Shown: positions 8,546 through 17,756, numbered from the stretch's first letter. The stretch is DNA of 64,000 nucleotides from Afifellaceae bacterium (GCA_028284625.1 JANQRH010000013.1:62001-126000); one strand, 5' to 3'. Notes: generated from the sequence alone by a model not told the origin. Numbers and translations are program-made.

Positions 8546-9598
8546 CTATATGCCCAGCGCTTTCTTGTTCGCCTTCGTATCCATCGTGCCGCCGGCGAAG
8601 TCGTCGAAGGCGTGCTCGGTGACGCGGATGATATGGGCGGCGATGAACGGCGCGCCCTCCGCCGCACCTTGCTCCGGATGCTTGAGCGCGCACTCCCACT
8701 CCAGCACCGCCCAGGAATCGTAATCGTACTCGGCGAGCTTGGAGAACACGGCGCTGAAATCGACCTGTCCGTCGCCGAGCGAGCGGAAACGCCCAGCGCG
8801 CTTCACCCAGGATTGGAAGCCGGAATAGACGCCCTGCTTGCCGGTCGGATTGAACTCCGCATCCTTCACGTGAAAGGCGCAGATGCGCTCGTGGTAGAAG
8901 TCGATGAATTCGACATAATCGAGCTGCTGCAGCACGAAATGCGACGGGTCGTAATTGATCTGGCAGCGCGGATGGTTGTCGAGCCGCTCTAGGAACATTT
9001 CGAACGTCACGCCGTCCATCACATCTTCGCCCGGATGCAGCTCATACCCGACATCCACGCCGACTTTGTCATAAGCGTCGAGAATCGGCTTCCAGCGCTT
9101 CGCCAGCTCGTCGAAGGCGGTCTCAATCAGCCCCGGCGAGCGCGGCGGCCAGGGATAGAGGAAAGGCCAGGCGAGCGCGCCGGTGAACGAAACGCTGGCG
9201 TCCAGGCCGAGATTGCGCGACGCCTTGGCCGCCTTCTTCATCTGATCGACGGCCCACTTCTGGCGCGCCTTGGGATTGCCGTGCACCTTCTTCGGCGCAA
9301 AGGCATCGAAGGCGGCGTCAAAGGCGGGGTGAACGGCGACGAGCTGGCCCTGCAGATGCGTCGAGAGCTCGGTGATCTCAACGCCCGCATCGTGGCAGAT
9401 GCCCGCCACCTCGCTGCAATAGGTCTTCGAGGAGGCAGCCTTTTCAAGGTCGAAGAGCCGCCCGTCCCAGGAGGGAATCTGAATGCCCTTGTAGCCAACC
9501 GACGCGGCCCACTCGGCCATCGCTTTCAGTGAGTTGAACGGCGCTTTGTCGCCGGCGAACTGCGCGAGGAAGATCGCGGGTCCCTTCATCGTCTTCAT
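8546..9598 (-). CDS. Sugar phosphate isomerase/epimerase family protein (AP endonuclease 2-type TIM barrel)
   Basis: 350 residues of the xylose-isomerase-like TIM-barrel superfamily that includes IolE, IolI and YcjR. Metal-ligand patterns are visible: GYELHPGEDVMDG (a Glu and His), NYDPSHFVLQQLD (Asp and His), FHVKDAEFNP (His, Asp) and a late AVLEWECA (Glu). Proteins of this family bind a divalent metal and epimerise, isomerise or dehydrate keto-sugars. It is the first gene of a two-gene unit with the Gfo/Idh/MocA oxidoreductase. The ATG at 9598 is followed by KTMKGPAIFLAQF, the normal first strand. It is more distant from IolE than the protein at 47.6 kb, so a different substrate is likely. 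Confidence 0.88.
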   Translation of the reverse strand: MKTMKGPAIFLAQFAGDKAPFNSLKAMAEWAASVGYKGIQIPSWDGRLFDLEKAASSKTYCSEVAGICHDAGVEITELSTHLQGQLVAVHPAFDAAFDAFAPKKVHGNPKARQKWAVDQMKKAAKASRNLGLDASVSFTGALAWPFLYPWPPRSPGLIETAFDELAKRWKPILDAYDKVGVDVGYELHPGEDVMDGVTFEMFLERLDNHPRCQINYDPSHFVLQQLDYVEFIDFYHERICAFHVKDAEFNPTGKQGVYSGFQSWVKRAGRFRSLGDGQVDFSAVFSKLAEYDYDSWAVLEWECALKHPEQGAAEGAPFIAAHIIRVTEHAFDDFAGGTMDTKANKKALGI

Positions 9599-10001
9599 GT
9601 CGTGAATTCCCCTCCCTTTTCGGGATTATGATCGGCGGTCCGCAAATTAGGTGAGATGGCGCCGGAGGCCTCGCCCGCATGGACGGTTCCGGCATTTGTG
9701 GACCCCCTGGAACGAAATCGGACGCTATCTTTGGCCAGCCGGGACCGTCAAGTGCGATCACGGCGTCGAATTCACGGGAGCGGTTGCTTCTCAAATCGGG
9801 CCATTTGGCGCGCGCAACGGCGAAAACTTAATCGATTGTTAACGATATTCGAAGGGAGTTGCGTTTGACGCGCCGGATACGCTCGCCGGTGGCAAAGGAA
9901 ACGGAAAGCTAAAATTTGTGAGCGAGGTTCCCTTCGACGGTTCGCTGCGCCGCGTCCGGCCCCGTGTGGCCAATGCGCGGCGTGAACCCCCGGGAGGTCG
10001 A
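9599..10001. other. Intergenic region upstream of the Rpf-type module, no gene seen
   Basis: About 400 bases between two divergently transcribed units. It is less GC-rich than its surroundings near 9830-9860 (TTAATCGATTGTTAACG) and probably holds promoters for both sides. I could not assign a clear -35/-10 pair. The short ORFs listed here by the track lack coding character. If the regulator gene begins at the GTG at 9918 rather than at 10002, the last 84 bases are coding. Confidence 0.5.
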
Positions 10002-12146
10002 ATGCCGCTGGTCGTAATACTCGATGACCGCGAGACGAACCGGCACATCTATTCTCGATTGGCGGAATCCATCGAGTCGGGTGTGACGGTGAAGGCGTTC
10101 GCCGATCCGCTGACGGCGCTGAGCTGGCTTTCCGACAACACGCCCGACATCGTCATCACCGACTATAAGATGCCGCATCTCAACGGCTCGGAGTTCACGC
10201 AGCGCTTCCGCGAGCTGCCCGGCTGCGCCGATGTGCCGGTCGTTGTCATTACGGTCTATGACGAGCGCAGTTTCAGAATGGGCGCGCTGGAGGCCGGCGC
10301 CACCGACTTTCTGCACAGCCCGGTCGACCACAGCGAGTTCGTCACCCGCGCGCGCAATCTTCTGAAGCTGCGCAAACAGCAACAGCTCCTGCGCGTTCGC
10401 GCGCAGCGGCTTGAGCGCAAATTGCAGAAGAGCGAGCAGGCGCGCGAGGCCGCCTTGCGCGACAGCCACGAACGGCTGGCGCAGATCATCGACACCGTGC
10501 CGGCGATGGTCAGTGCTGCCGACCGCGACGGCCGCTGTGTCTTTTACAACGCCAGCCATGCTCAGGCGTATGGCATGGATCGCTCCGAAGGCGCCTGCGA
10601 CCAAGCCAGGAACGCAGCCGTCGATCGCAGCCGCAAGCTCGACCAGCTGGTGCTGGAAACCAAGAAGGCGCTGCCGAGCTTTGAGGAGGAGTTCGCCGGT
10701 CCTGAAGGCGACAAGCGCGTGCTCCTCACCACGAAGTCGCCGCTCCGCGATCTGAACGGCGAAATCGTCAGCGTGCTCACAACGTCTCTGGACATTACCG
10801 ACCGCAAACGCGCCGAGCGCCATCTTCTGCATCTGGCGCATCACGATTCGCTGACGGATCTCCCCAATCGCATGCTGCTTGCGCAGAAGCTCGGCATGGA
10901 GATGGAGTTCGCCCGCGCCGTTGAAGGGTGCTTTGCGCTGCACTTCATCGATCTCGACGATTTCAAGGGCATCAACGACGTGCTCGGTCACTCCGTCGGC
11001 GACCGGCTCTTGAGCGTGCTCGGCCAGGAGCTTCAGTCGGTGGTACGCGAGACCGATATCGTGGCGCGCCTGGGCGGCGACGAATTCGCCATCCTGCAGA
11101 CGCGCATCAACGGCGCCAGCGACGCCGCCGATCTCGCCCAGCGGATCGTTGAAGTCACGTCACGGCCCATCGATATCGACGGCAAGGAGATTCAGGCCAC
11201 CGCCAGCATCGGCATCACGCTGTTTCCCGCCGATGCCGACAGCGCCGACGAGCTTCTGAAGAATGCCGATCTGGCGATGTACGAAGCCAAGGCGGACGGC
11301 GGACGGAATTTTCGCTTCTACTCAAAAGAGATGCGTATCCACGCGCAGGATATCGGGCAGCTCGACGCCGATCTCCGGCGCGCCGTGGAGCATGAGCAGT
11401 TCCTCGTTCACTATCAGCCGCAGGTCGACACGAAGACCGGGCGCATCATCGGCGCGGAGGCGCTCGTCCGGTGGCGGCGCGACGGCGCGATCGTATTGCC
11501 AAGCAGTTTCCTGGCGCGCGCCGAAGCGAACGGCCTGATCATCCCCATCAACGAATGGGTCTTGCGTCAGGCCTGCAGTGACGCCCAGCGGTGGCGGCGC
11601 CTCGGCCTGCCGGCGGTGCGTATCGCGGTGAACATGTCGCCGGTGCAGTTTCGTCGACAGAACGTCGGCAAACTGGTCACCGACACATTGCAGGATACGG
11701 GCCTGGAGCCAGAACGGCTGGAGCTGGAGATCACAGAGAGCATCGTCATGGAGCACACCCATGCGCTCATCGGCGAGATGCGCTGGCTCCGCCGGCAGGG
11801 CGTCCAATTCTCCATCGACGATTTCGGCACCGGCTATTCCTCCTTCCGCTACATCAAGGCATTTCCCATCAGTCGCCTGAAGATCGACCAATCCTTCATC
11901 GCCAACATGCATCGCGACATGAGCGACGTGGCTATCGTCCAGTCGATCATCGGCCTGGCCAAGAACCTGAGCCTCGGCGTTCTTGCTGAAGGCGTGGAGA
12001 CGGAGGAGCAAAGAGCCTGGCTCGCCGAAGAAGGATGCAACGAGGCGCAGGGCTATCTCTTTAGTCCACCAGTTACGTCGGACGAGTTCGCCGAGCTCCT
12101 GCGGGCGCAAGAAGACGGGCAAGAGCAAATGGCGCGTTCGGCATGA
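10002..12146 (+). CDS. REC-PAS-GGDEF-EAL response regulator (RpfG-position c-di-GMP enzyme)
   Basis: 714 residues from the ATG at 10002, which has a strong GGGAGG site. The track start, GTG at 9918, adds 28 residues with no domain. A receiver domain comes first, with acidic DD near residue 8 and phospho-acceptor Asp54 in ITDYKMP. A coiled linker leads to a PAS domain (IIDTVPAMVSAADRDG...). The GGDEF domain is intact (RLGGDEFAIL), as is the EAL domain: GAEALVRW, VNMSPVQF, LEITES, IDDFGTGYSS, LKIDQSF and AEGVETEEQ all keep their catalytic or metal residues. It could therefore both make and break cyclic-di-GMP, switched by phosphorylation. Its stop overlaps the start of the RpfC-like kinase by 4 bases (ATGA). 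In Xanthomonas this place is held by RpfG (REC plus HD-GYP). Confidence 0.93.
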   Translation: MPLVVILDDRETNRHIYSRLAESIESGVTVKAFADPLTALSWLSDNTPDIVITDYKMPHLNGSEFTQRFRELPGCADVPVVVITVYDERSFRMGALEAGATDFLHSPVDHSEFVTRARNLLKLRKQQQLLRVRAQRLERKLQKSEQAREAALRDSHERLAQIIDTVPAMVSAADRDGRCVFYNASHAQAYGMDRSEGACDQARNAAVDRSRKLDQLVLETKKALPSFEEEFAGPEGDKRVLLTTKSPLRDLNGEIVSVLTTSLDITDRKRAERHLLHLAHHDSLTDLPNRMLLAQKLGMEMEFARAVEGCFALHFIDLDDFKGINDVLGHSVGDRLLSVLGQELQSVVRETDIVARLGGDEFAILQTRINGASDAADLAQRIVEVTSRPIDIDGKEIQATASIGITLFPADADSADELLKNADLAMYEAKADGGRNFRFYSKEMRIHAQDIGQLDADLRRAVEHEQFLVHYQPQVDTKTGRIIGAEALVRWRRDGAIVLPSSFLARAEANGLIIPINEWVLRQACSDAQRWRRLGLPAVRIAVNMSPVQFRRQNVGKLVTDTLQDTGLEPERLELEITESIVMEHTHALIGEMRWLRRQGVQFSIDDFGTGYSSFRYIKAFPISRLKIDQSFIANMHRDMSDVAIVQSIIGLAKNLSLGVLAEGVETEEQRAWLAEEGCNEAQGYLFSPPVTSDEFAELLRAQEDGQEQMARSA

Positions 12147-14809
12147 GCGACACGGCGACCAGCGGCATCACGCACGCACCGTTGAGCCTGCGCGGGGCCA
12201 TGCGCTTCGTGGCGAGCCGGTTCCGCGACCGGCCGGACACCGAACACCAGATGGTCATCAACCGGCTGGCGATCAGCACGCTGTTGATGATCTATCTCGC
12301 TATCTCCGGCCTTCTGCACACGCACGAAGTCGGCCAGGCGGTCATCGCCAATACCGTCTATGGCTGCATCTCGCTCGGCTTCTTCTTCCATCTCCTCGCC
12401 GTGCCCGGCACCTGCCATCCGCGCCGCATTGTCGGGATGTTTGTTGATATCGGCGCGCTGACCTACTGCCTGTCGGTCGGCGGCAGCACCACGGCCGTCC
12501 TCTTTCCGATCTACCTGTGGATCATCTTCGGCAACGGATTCCGGTTCGGCCTGAAATACATCTTCGCCGCCATGGGGCTGTCGCTCGTTGGCTTCGGCGC
12601 GCTTCTGATCGGTTCCGACTATTGGCGCAGCACCGGCCATCTTGGCGTCGGGCTGCTGTTCGGCCTCCTGGTGCTGCCGGCCTATGCCTCCACTTTGATC
12701 CGCAGCCTCAACATGGCGCGCCAGCAGGCTGAGGAGGCGAGCAAGGCCAAGACCCAGTTTCTGGCCAGCGTCAGCCATGAGCTGCGCACGCCGCTGAACG
12801 CGGTGATCGGCATGAGCGACCTGCTTCAGGATTCAAAGCTCAATGCGGAGCAGGGCGACATGGTCGGGACGATTTCCGGCTCTGCGCGGTCGCTGTTGTC
12901 GCTGATTGAGGGCATCCTGGACTTCTCGCGTATTGAAGCCGGGCGCATGCCGATCGAGAAGATCGACTTCGACCTGCATCAGACGCTGACGGCGGTGCGC
13001 AACATGGTGGCGCCGCAGGCGCGCGCAAAAGACCTACGTCTCGGCCTCCACGTGTCTCCGCGAACGCCTCATCTTCTGCGCGGTGACGGCCGGCACTTGC
13101 AGGAGATCCTCATCAACCTTGTCAGCAACGCGGTGAAGTTCACCGGTAGCGGACAGGTTGTCATCAGCGCCGATCTCGTCTCCGTCGAGGAGGGTGAAGC
13201 GCGCATCCGCTTTGAGGTGAGCGATACCGGTATCGGCATTTCGCCGGAGGCAACCGGCCGCATCTTTGAGCGCTTCACGCAGGCCGACGAGACCATCCTC
13301 AACAGGTTCGGCGGGACGGGCCTTGGCCTGGCGATCTGCCGGCAGCTTGCCGAGGCGCTCGGCGGCTCCATCGGCGTCGATAGCGTCGAGGGCGAGGGCA
13401 GCACCTTCTGGCTGGAGTTGGGCTTTGAGCCGCGCGCCGATGAAGCGCCGCCGCGTCTCGACGACCTCTCCGTCGTTCTTCTGACCAAGAACCCCGCAAC
13501 CATTGCAGCCGCCGGCACAGCCTTCGCCGATAGCGGCGCACAGGTTGCCGTTGCCGCCGATACGAACGAAGCGGCCGCACGCTCTGAGCATCATGCCTCC
13601 CACCGCGTGCTGCTTCTGGCGGATGAGGCCATCGACGGCATCGACGCCCTTGCCGCCGAGCTGACGCGGGAAGCAGGCAGCAAAGTATCGGCTGCACTCA
13701 TCTCAGACGCAGACCAGACCGCGTTGTCCAAGGACCGAGCGGCAATCTACTGCGCCGCGCTGCCGCATGAATTTGATCAGACCGCCGCGCTGGCGACCGC
13801 CAACCTCGCCATGGGCCGTGCGCTTGGCGCCGGAACGTTGGGCAGCGCCGTCGAAGCGAGCCGTGGCCGCGCTTTGTCGATCCTTGTGGCGGAGGACAAC
13901 GGGGTCAATCAGAAGGTCATCACCAAGATTCTGGAGCGCGCCGGCCACGAGGTGACGATCGTTGAGGATGGCGAGAAAGCTGTCGACCTGATGCTGGCTG
14001 AGCCGTTCGACATCGTACTGATGGACATCAACATGCCGGTGATGAACGGCATTGAGGCGACCAAGCTCTATCGCTTCGCGGCACTTGGCCGGGAGCATAT
14101 GCCGATCGTTGCGCTGACGGCAGACGCAACGCAAGAAGGACGCGACCGCTGTATCGCCGCCGGCATGGATGGCTGCGCCACCAAGCCGATCGATGCCGCC
14201 GAGCTCTTCGGCATCATCGACAACCTGGTGGATCGCACGGTCAAGGAAGGCGAGGGGGTCGCGGCCGTTGCCATCCCCGATGGCGACGAAATTGTTGCCG
14301 ACATCGCTTCCCATCCGCGCTTCAAGTCAGAGGCGCGCGCCATCGACATGACGACGATCGAACAACTGCGCAGCCTCGGCGGCGACGACTTCGTCGCCGA
14401 CCTTGCCGAGGTCTATGTGAAGGAAGGCGAGCGCATCCTGGAGGAGCTCCGCGGCAGCGTCAGCGACGGTGACCACGAGCTTTTCCGAGATCGGCTTCAC
14501 GCGCTTCGGAGCGGCGCTGCCAATATCGGGGCGCTCCCGCTCTATCAGATGTGCCTGGCGCTTCGCGGCATGACGGCCGACGCGTTCACCGAAGAGGGCC
14601 GTCAAAAAACCGAGGAGATCGGCAACGAGTTTGCGCGTTCGCGCCGTGAGCTCGACGAGGACGTCGCTTCGCGATCGGCATCACGCAAAGACGATGCGGA
14701 CAATAAGCCTCCCGAAAGCGGCCGTGCAGCCGCCGGCGACGCCGCCTCTATACGGCCGCTGCGAGCTGCTGCCGCCGGCCGTTCCAGCGTCGATTCTGCG
14801 CGATCGTAA
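12143..14809 (+). CDS. rpfC: RpfC-like hybrid sensor histidine kinase (TM sensor-HisKA-HATPase-REC-HPt)
   Basis: 888 residues. After a short cytoplasmic start, RPDTEHQMVINRLAIS leads into five or six membrane segments (about residues 44-190), the input layout of RpfC-type DSF sensors. The kinase core has His212 in SVSHELRTPLN and ATP-binding boxes in NLVSNAVKFT, DTGIGI and GGTGLGLAI. A receiver has Asp628 in VLMDINMPVMNG, with an LTADAT and TKPID pattern typical of RpfC. A C-terminal HPt domain has His786 in LHALRSGAANIGA. This gives a full four-step phosphorelay, presumably ending on Asp54 of the co-translated regulator. The last 62 bases overlap the 3' end of the convergent rpfF-like gene and encode a low-complexity Ala/Arg/Ser tail. 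The specific signal is inferred from the neighbour. Confidence 0.88.
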   Translation: MSDTATSGITHAPLSLRGAMRFVASRFRDRPDTEHQMVINRLAISTLLMIYLAISGLLHTHEVGQAVIANTVYGCISLGFFFHLLAVPGTCHPRRIVGMFVDIGALTYCLSVGGSTTAVLFPIYLWIIFGNGFRFGLKYIFAAMGLSLVGFGALLIGSDYWRSTGHLGVGLLFGLLVLPAYASTLIRSLNMARQQAEEASKAKTQFLASVSHELRTPLNAVIGMSDLLQDSKLNAEQGDMVGTISGSARSLLSLIEGILDFSRIEAGRMPIEKIDFDLHQTLTAVRNMVAPQARAKDLRLGLHVSPRTPHLLRGDGRHLQEILINLVSNAVKFTGSGQVVISADLVSVEEGEARIRFEVSDTGIGISPEATGRIFERFTQADETILNRFGGTGLGLAICRQLAEALGGSIGVDSVEGEGSTFWLELGFEPRADEAPPRLDDLSVVLLTKNPATIAAAGTAFADSGAQVAVAADTNEAAARSEHHASHRVLLLADEAIDGIDALAAELTREAGSKVSAALISDADQTALSKDRAAIYCAALPHEFDQTAALATANLAMGRALGAGTLGSAVEASRGRALSILVAEDNGVNQKVITKILERAGHEVTIVEDGEKAVDLMLAEPFDIVLMDINMPVMNGIEATKLYRFAALGREHMPIVALTADATQEGRDRCIAAGMDGCATKPIDAAELFGIIDNLVDRTVKEGEGVAAVAIPDGDEIVADIASHPRFKSEARAIDMTTIEQLRSLGGDDFVADLAEVYVKEGERILEELRGSVSDGDHELFRDRLHALRSGAANIGALPLYQMCLALRGMTADAFTEEGRQKTEEIGNEFARSRRELDEDVASRSASRKDDADNKPPESGRAAAGDAASIRPLRAAAAGRSSVDSARS

Positions 14810-15692
14810 GCCGTTCCATTCTGCGCAGGTCGTTTTCTGAGAGCGCCAGCGCCGCCTCGACCCAAATCTGCGAAATCTCGCGCAGCTCGTCATAGGAGAC
14901 CGGCGCGACGCAGCGCCCGGCGCGGAAGATGCCGCTTTGTGCGTTGTGGCGCTTGCCGTTCTTCTCGATGAACTCCCGCACCGCCTGCTCGCCCATATTC
15001 GGCTCCGCGAGCATATGCACGATGCCGAGCTCATGCAGCTCCTCGGCCGTGTAGATACGGCCGCTCAGGACCATCTTCTCTGCTTGTGCGGCGCCGAGCC
15101 GGCGCGCCAGGAAGCTGTAGGCTCCCATGCCCGGGAAGAGATTGAACAACACCTCCGGCAGGCCGAAGCGGGCGCCGCGCTCCGCCACGATCATGTCGCA
15201 TGACAGCGCCGCCTCGAAGCCGCCGCCGAGCGCGTCGCCCTGCACAAGCGCGATCGTGACGACGGGCAGGTTGAAGCTGACTGCGTTGTTGTAGAGCACG
15301 TCGATGCAGCTGCGCGCATAATGCGTCAGAGCCGCGCCGTCGCGGTCGCGGATCCTGTCGGCAAAGACGGTGAGGTCGCCACCGAGACTGAAGATGCCCG
15401 GGAGCTCCGACCCCAGCACATAATAGCGAAGCGGCGTGTCGGCGTTGGCGGCCATGCGAACAAGGCTGCGCTGCATGTCGGCCAAATCGGCGAGCAGATC
15501 CGGCGTGAAGCTCGGTCGCTCATGTGGCTGCATGCGGCACCAATAGACGCCATGCCGCGCCTCATATGCCACGTTGAGATTTTCGAATGAGGGTGTGTCC
15601 GCCTCCGGCCACCGAACCGCCGCCCCACGTGCCGACCCAAACAGGGGGGTGGCGAAGTCCACAGGGTGGACCGCCTTCGCAACGCTACTCAT
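14748..15692 (-). CDS. rpfF: RpfF-type DSF synthase (crotonase superfamily)
   Basis: 314 residues. Two catalytic-type glutamates, Glu160 in GDALGGGFEAALSC and Glu180 in GLPEVLFNLFPGMGAY, sit 20 residues apart, as Glu141 and Glu161 do in Xanthomonas RpfF. Other RpfF signatures are YYVLGSELPGIFSLGGDL, VIVAERGAR-like MIVAERGARFG and the C-terminal MERLTIAQNRRW. RpfF turns acyl-ACP into cis-2-unsaturated fatty-acid signals by combined dehydratase and thioesterase activity. Ordinary enoyl-CoA hydratases lack these strings. The gene converges on the RpfC-like kinase and has its own promoter side (GGAG site 10 bases before the ATG). Its position beside an RpfC-type sensor supports signal synthesis as the role. 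Confidence 0.92.
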   Translation of the reverse strand: MSSVAKAVHPVDFATPLFGSARGAAVRWPEADTPSFENLNVAYEARHGVYWCRMQPHERPSFTPDLLADLADMQRSLVRMAANADTPLRYYVLGSELPGIFSLGGDLTVFADRIRDRDGAALTHYARSCIDVLYNNAVSFNLPVVTIALVQGDALGGGFEAALSCDMIVAERGARFGLPEVLFNLFPGMGAYSFLARRLGAAQAEKMVLSGRIYTAEELHELGIVHMLAEPNMGEQAVREFIEKNGKRHNAQSGIFRAGRCVAPVSYDELREISQIWVEAALALSENDLRRMERLTIAQNRRWNGRRQQLAAAV

Positions 15693-16045
15693 TGCGCTTA
15701 CTCCGCCGCTTCAGGCATGGCGGCCTCTGCCACGCCTCCGCGTTGATTAAGGGATCATTTACCACGTCTAGTCACCACAATTTGACCGGCTTGGTTAACG
15801 CCAAGCCGACCGGCGGCGCCTCACCAAAGGCCTGTCGACCGCGACGGCGGTGGCACCGGAGCTGGTAGAAGCCGGCGTTCTGACGGGCACGCAGCGTCTT
15901 TCTCATGCTTGAGATGCTGCATCGCGATGCGCCGGCGCGCAATCCTAAATGTTAGTGAACACAATCTTAAATTGCGAAGCGTAACGCCGCTATCCAAAGT
16001 TCTCGAACATGATCGGCAGCGCGGATAAGGGCTTCCGTCGCCGGC
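15693..16045. other. Intergenic region upstream of rpfF-like gene, no gene seen
   Basis: About 350 bases between the rpfF-like start and the stop of the gamma-glutamyltransferase gene on the same strand. It contains locally AT-richer patches near 15745-15800 and 15945-15985 that could hold the rpfF promoter. I see no reading frame with coding character and no hairpin with a T run. An overlapping ORF in the track (15587-15868) is an antisense shadow of rpfF. Confidence 0.5.
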
Positions 16046-17614
16046 TCACAATCCAACCGCACAGCCGTCTCTGCGGCTTTCGCTCGCTGCGATGTAGCCG
16101 CTGCCGTGTCTAAGAATGATCTGAGCGGCGCCCAAATCAAGGGGCGAAATCGCCGCCAGCCTGTGACCTCGTGCCGCGAGCCCGTCGCGGGCCGCCACCG
16201 GCATGGAATCCTCCATATGCACATCGCCGTCGCCATAGCGCCAGCGTGGCGCGTCAATCGCCGTTTGCGGGTTCTGCCCTGAAACCAGCATACGGCTTGC
16301 GACTTGCAGATGCCCCTGCGGCTGCATCGACCCACCCATCACACCGAAGGCGGCGACCGGCGCATCGTCTTTTGTGATGAAACCGGGAATGATGGTGTTG
16401 AAGGGACGCTTCTTCGGCCCCACGCGATTGGGATGGCCGGGTGTCGTGACAAAGCACGCACCGCGATTGTTGAGGGCGATGCCCGTGCCGGGCACCACAA
16501 TTCCGCAGCCGAAGCCGCCGTAATTCGACTGGATGAACGACACCATCATGCCGTCCGCATCCGCCGCCGCGAGATAGATGGTTGAGCTGGTGGCAAGCGG
16601 TTCCATCGTCGGCGTGCTGGCGCTGTCGCCGCGCACGGAGCGCGCGAGATCATCGAGCCGCGCCGGGTCGAGGAGGTCGTCGGGCGTGACCTCCATGTAG
16701 TCCGGATCGGCGACATGCGTTTCGGCGTCGCGCGCGCCGAGCTTGAGTGCCTCAATCTGCAAATGCAGCATCTCTGGACTGTCGGGCGGCAACCCGGCAA
16801 TGTCGCAGCGCTCAAGGATACCAAGCGCAATCAGTGCCGCGATGCCCTGGCCATTGGGCGGCGTCTCGCGAATGCGGTGGCCAGCGAAATCGACATGGAT
16901 CGGCGTCACCCAGTCGCTTTGATGCGCCGCCAGGTCCTCCGCTGTCAGCAGCCCGCCATCCGCCGCCGACGCCTTCACCAAAGCATCGCCGAGGGCGCCG
17001 TGATAAAGGCTCTCGCCGCGCGTCTCGGCGATCTCCGCCAACGTCTCTGCTTGGTGGGGCGGACGGAAATGCTCTCCCGCTTGCGGCGCGCGCCCGTGCG
17101 GCAGGAACGTCTCGGCGAATCCTGTCTGCCGCTCAAGCCGCGACACCTGCTTCTCCCAAATCTGCGCAATGACGGGCGACACGAGAAAGCCGTCGCTGGC
17201 ATAGCGGATCGCCGGCTCAAACAATGCATCGAAGGGGAGGGCACCGTAGCGCTCGCTGAGCGTCACCCAGGCGGATACGGCGCCGGGGATTGTCGCGGCG
17301 TTCCAGCCTTCTTCGGGCATTTCGGGGCCGGCGAAGCGATCCGGCGTCCATCCGGCGGGCGAGCGTCCCGAGCCGTTCAGCGCGACGAGCGCTTCGCCGT
17401 CCCAGATGATGGCGAAGGCGTCGCTGCCAAGGCCGTTATTGACCGGCTCGACAATGGTGAGTGCAATCGCCGTCGCCAGCGCTGCGTCCACGGCGTTGCC
17501 GCCGCGATGGAGCATGGCGAGCCCGGCTTGCGCGGCAAGCGGCTGAGTCGTGGCTACGCAATTGCGCGCCAGAACCGGCATACGAAACGACGGGTAGGGG
17601 AACGCCCAGTCCAT
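16046..17614 (-). CDS. Gamma-glutamyltransferase family protein (cytoplasmic, Ntn-hydrolase)
   Basis: 522 residues with the GGT layout: VATTQPLAAQAGLAMLHRGGNAVDAALATA near the N terminus, NGLGSDAF, and the small-subunit region starting near TIYLAAADADGMMVSFIQSNYGGFG. The Thr of TIYLAAAD aligns with the autocatalytic Thr of TTHYSVVD in E. coli GGT, so self-processing is plausible. The later GGSMQPQGH motif matches the oxyanion/binding loop. No signal peptide is visible, which fits the soluble GGT-like or acylase/oxamate-type members and not the periplasmic glutathione enzyme. Substrate therefore open (gamma-glutamyl compounds or related amides). A CGGAG site precedes the ATG. Neighbours give no functional hint. 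Confidence 0.85.
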   Translation of the reverse strand: MDWAFPYPSFRMPVLARNCVATTQPLAAQAGLAMLHRGGNAVDAALATAIALTIVEPVNNGLGSDAFAIIWDGEALVALNGSGRSPAGWTPDRFAGPEMPEEGWNAATIPGAVSAWVTLSERYGALPFDALFEPAIRYASDGFLVSPVIAQIWEKQVSRLERQTGFAETFLPHGRAPQAGEHFRPPHQAETLAEIAETRGESLYHGALGDALVKASAADGGLLTAEDLAAHQSDWVTPIHVDFAGHRIRETPPNGQGIAALIALGILERCDIAGLPPDSPEMLHLQIEALKLGARDAETHVADPDYMEVTPDDLLDPARLDDLARSVRGDSASTPTMEPLATSSTIYLAAADADGMMVSFIQSNYGGFGCGIVVPGTGIALNNRGACFVTTPGHPNRVGPKKRPFNTIIPGFITKDDAPVAAFGVMGGSMQPQGHLQVASRMLVSGQNPQTAIDAPRWRYGDGDVHMEDSMPVAARDGLAARGHRLAAISPLDLGAAQIILRHGSGYIAASESRRDGCAVGL

Positions 17615-17756
17615 TTTGTCTCCGTGGGGTCAGCCGCGGGCCCGCCCATCTCATTAGGGCAAAGCCTCCGCGGGGCCAACGTTGCACCATGGCCGCGACC
17701 GCCCGCCCCTGATAAGAGACCGCCGATTGGTCGACGGCGCGGGTGAATCCTAGACG

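Noticed and set aside
14748-15692. Ordinary enoyl-CoA hydratase/isomerase
   Set aside because: The crotonase fold is shared, but the two-glutamate spacing and the RpfF-specific strings, with an RpfC-like kinase beside it, favour DSF synthase.
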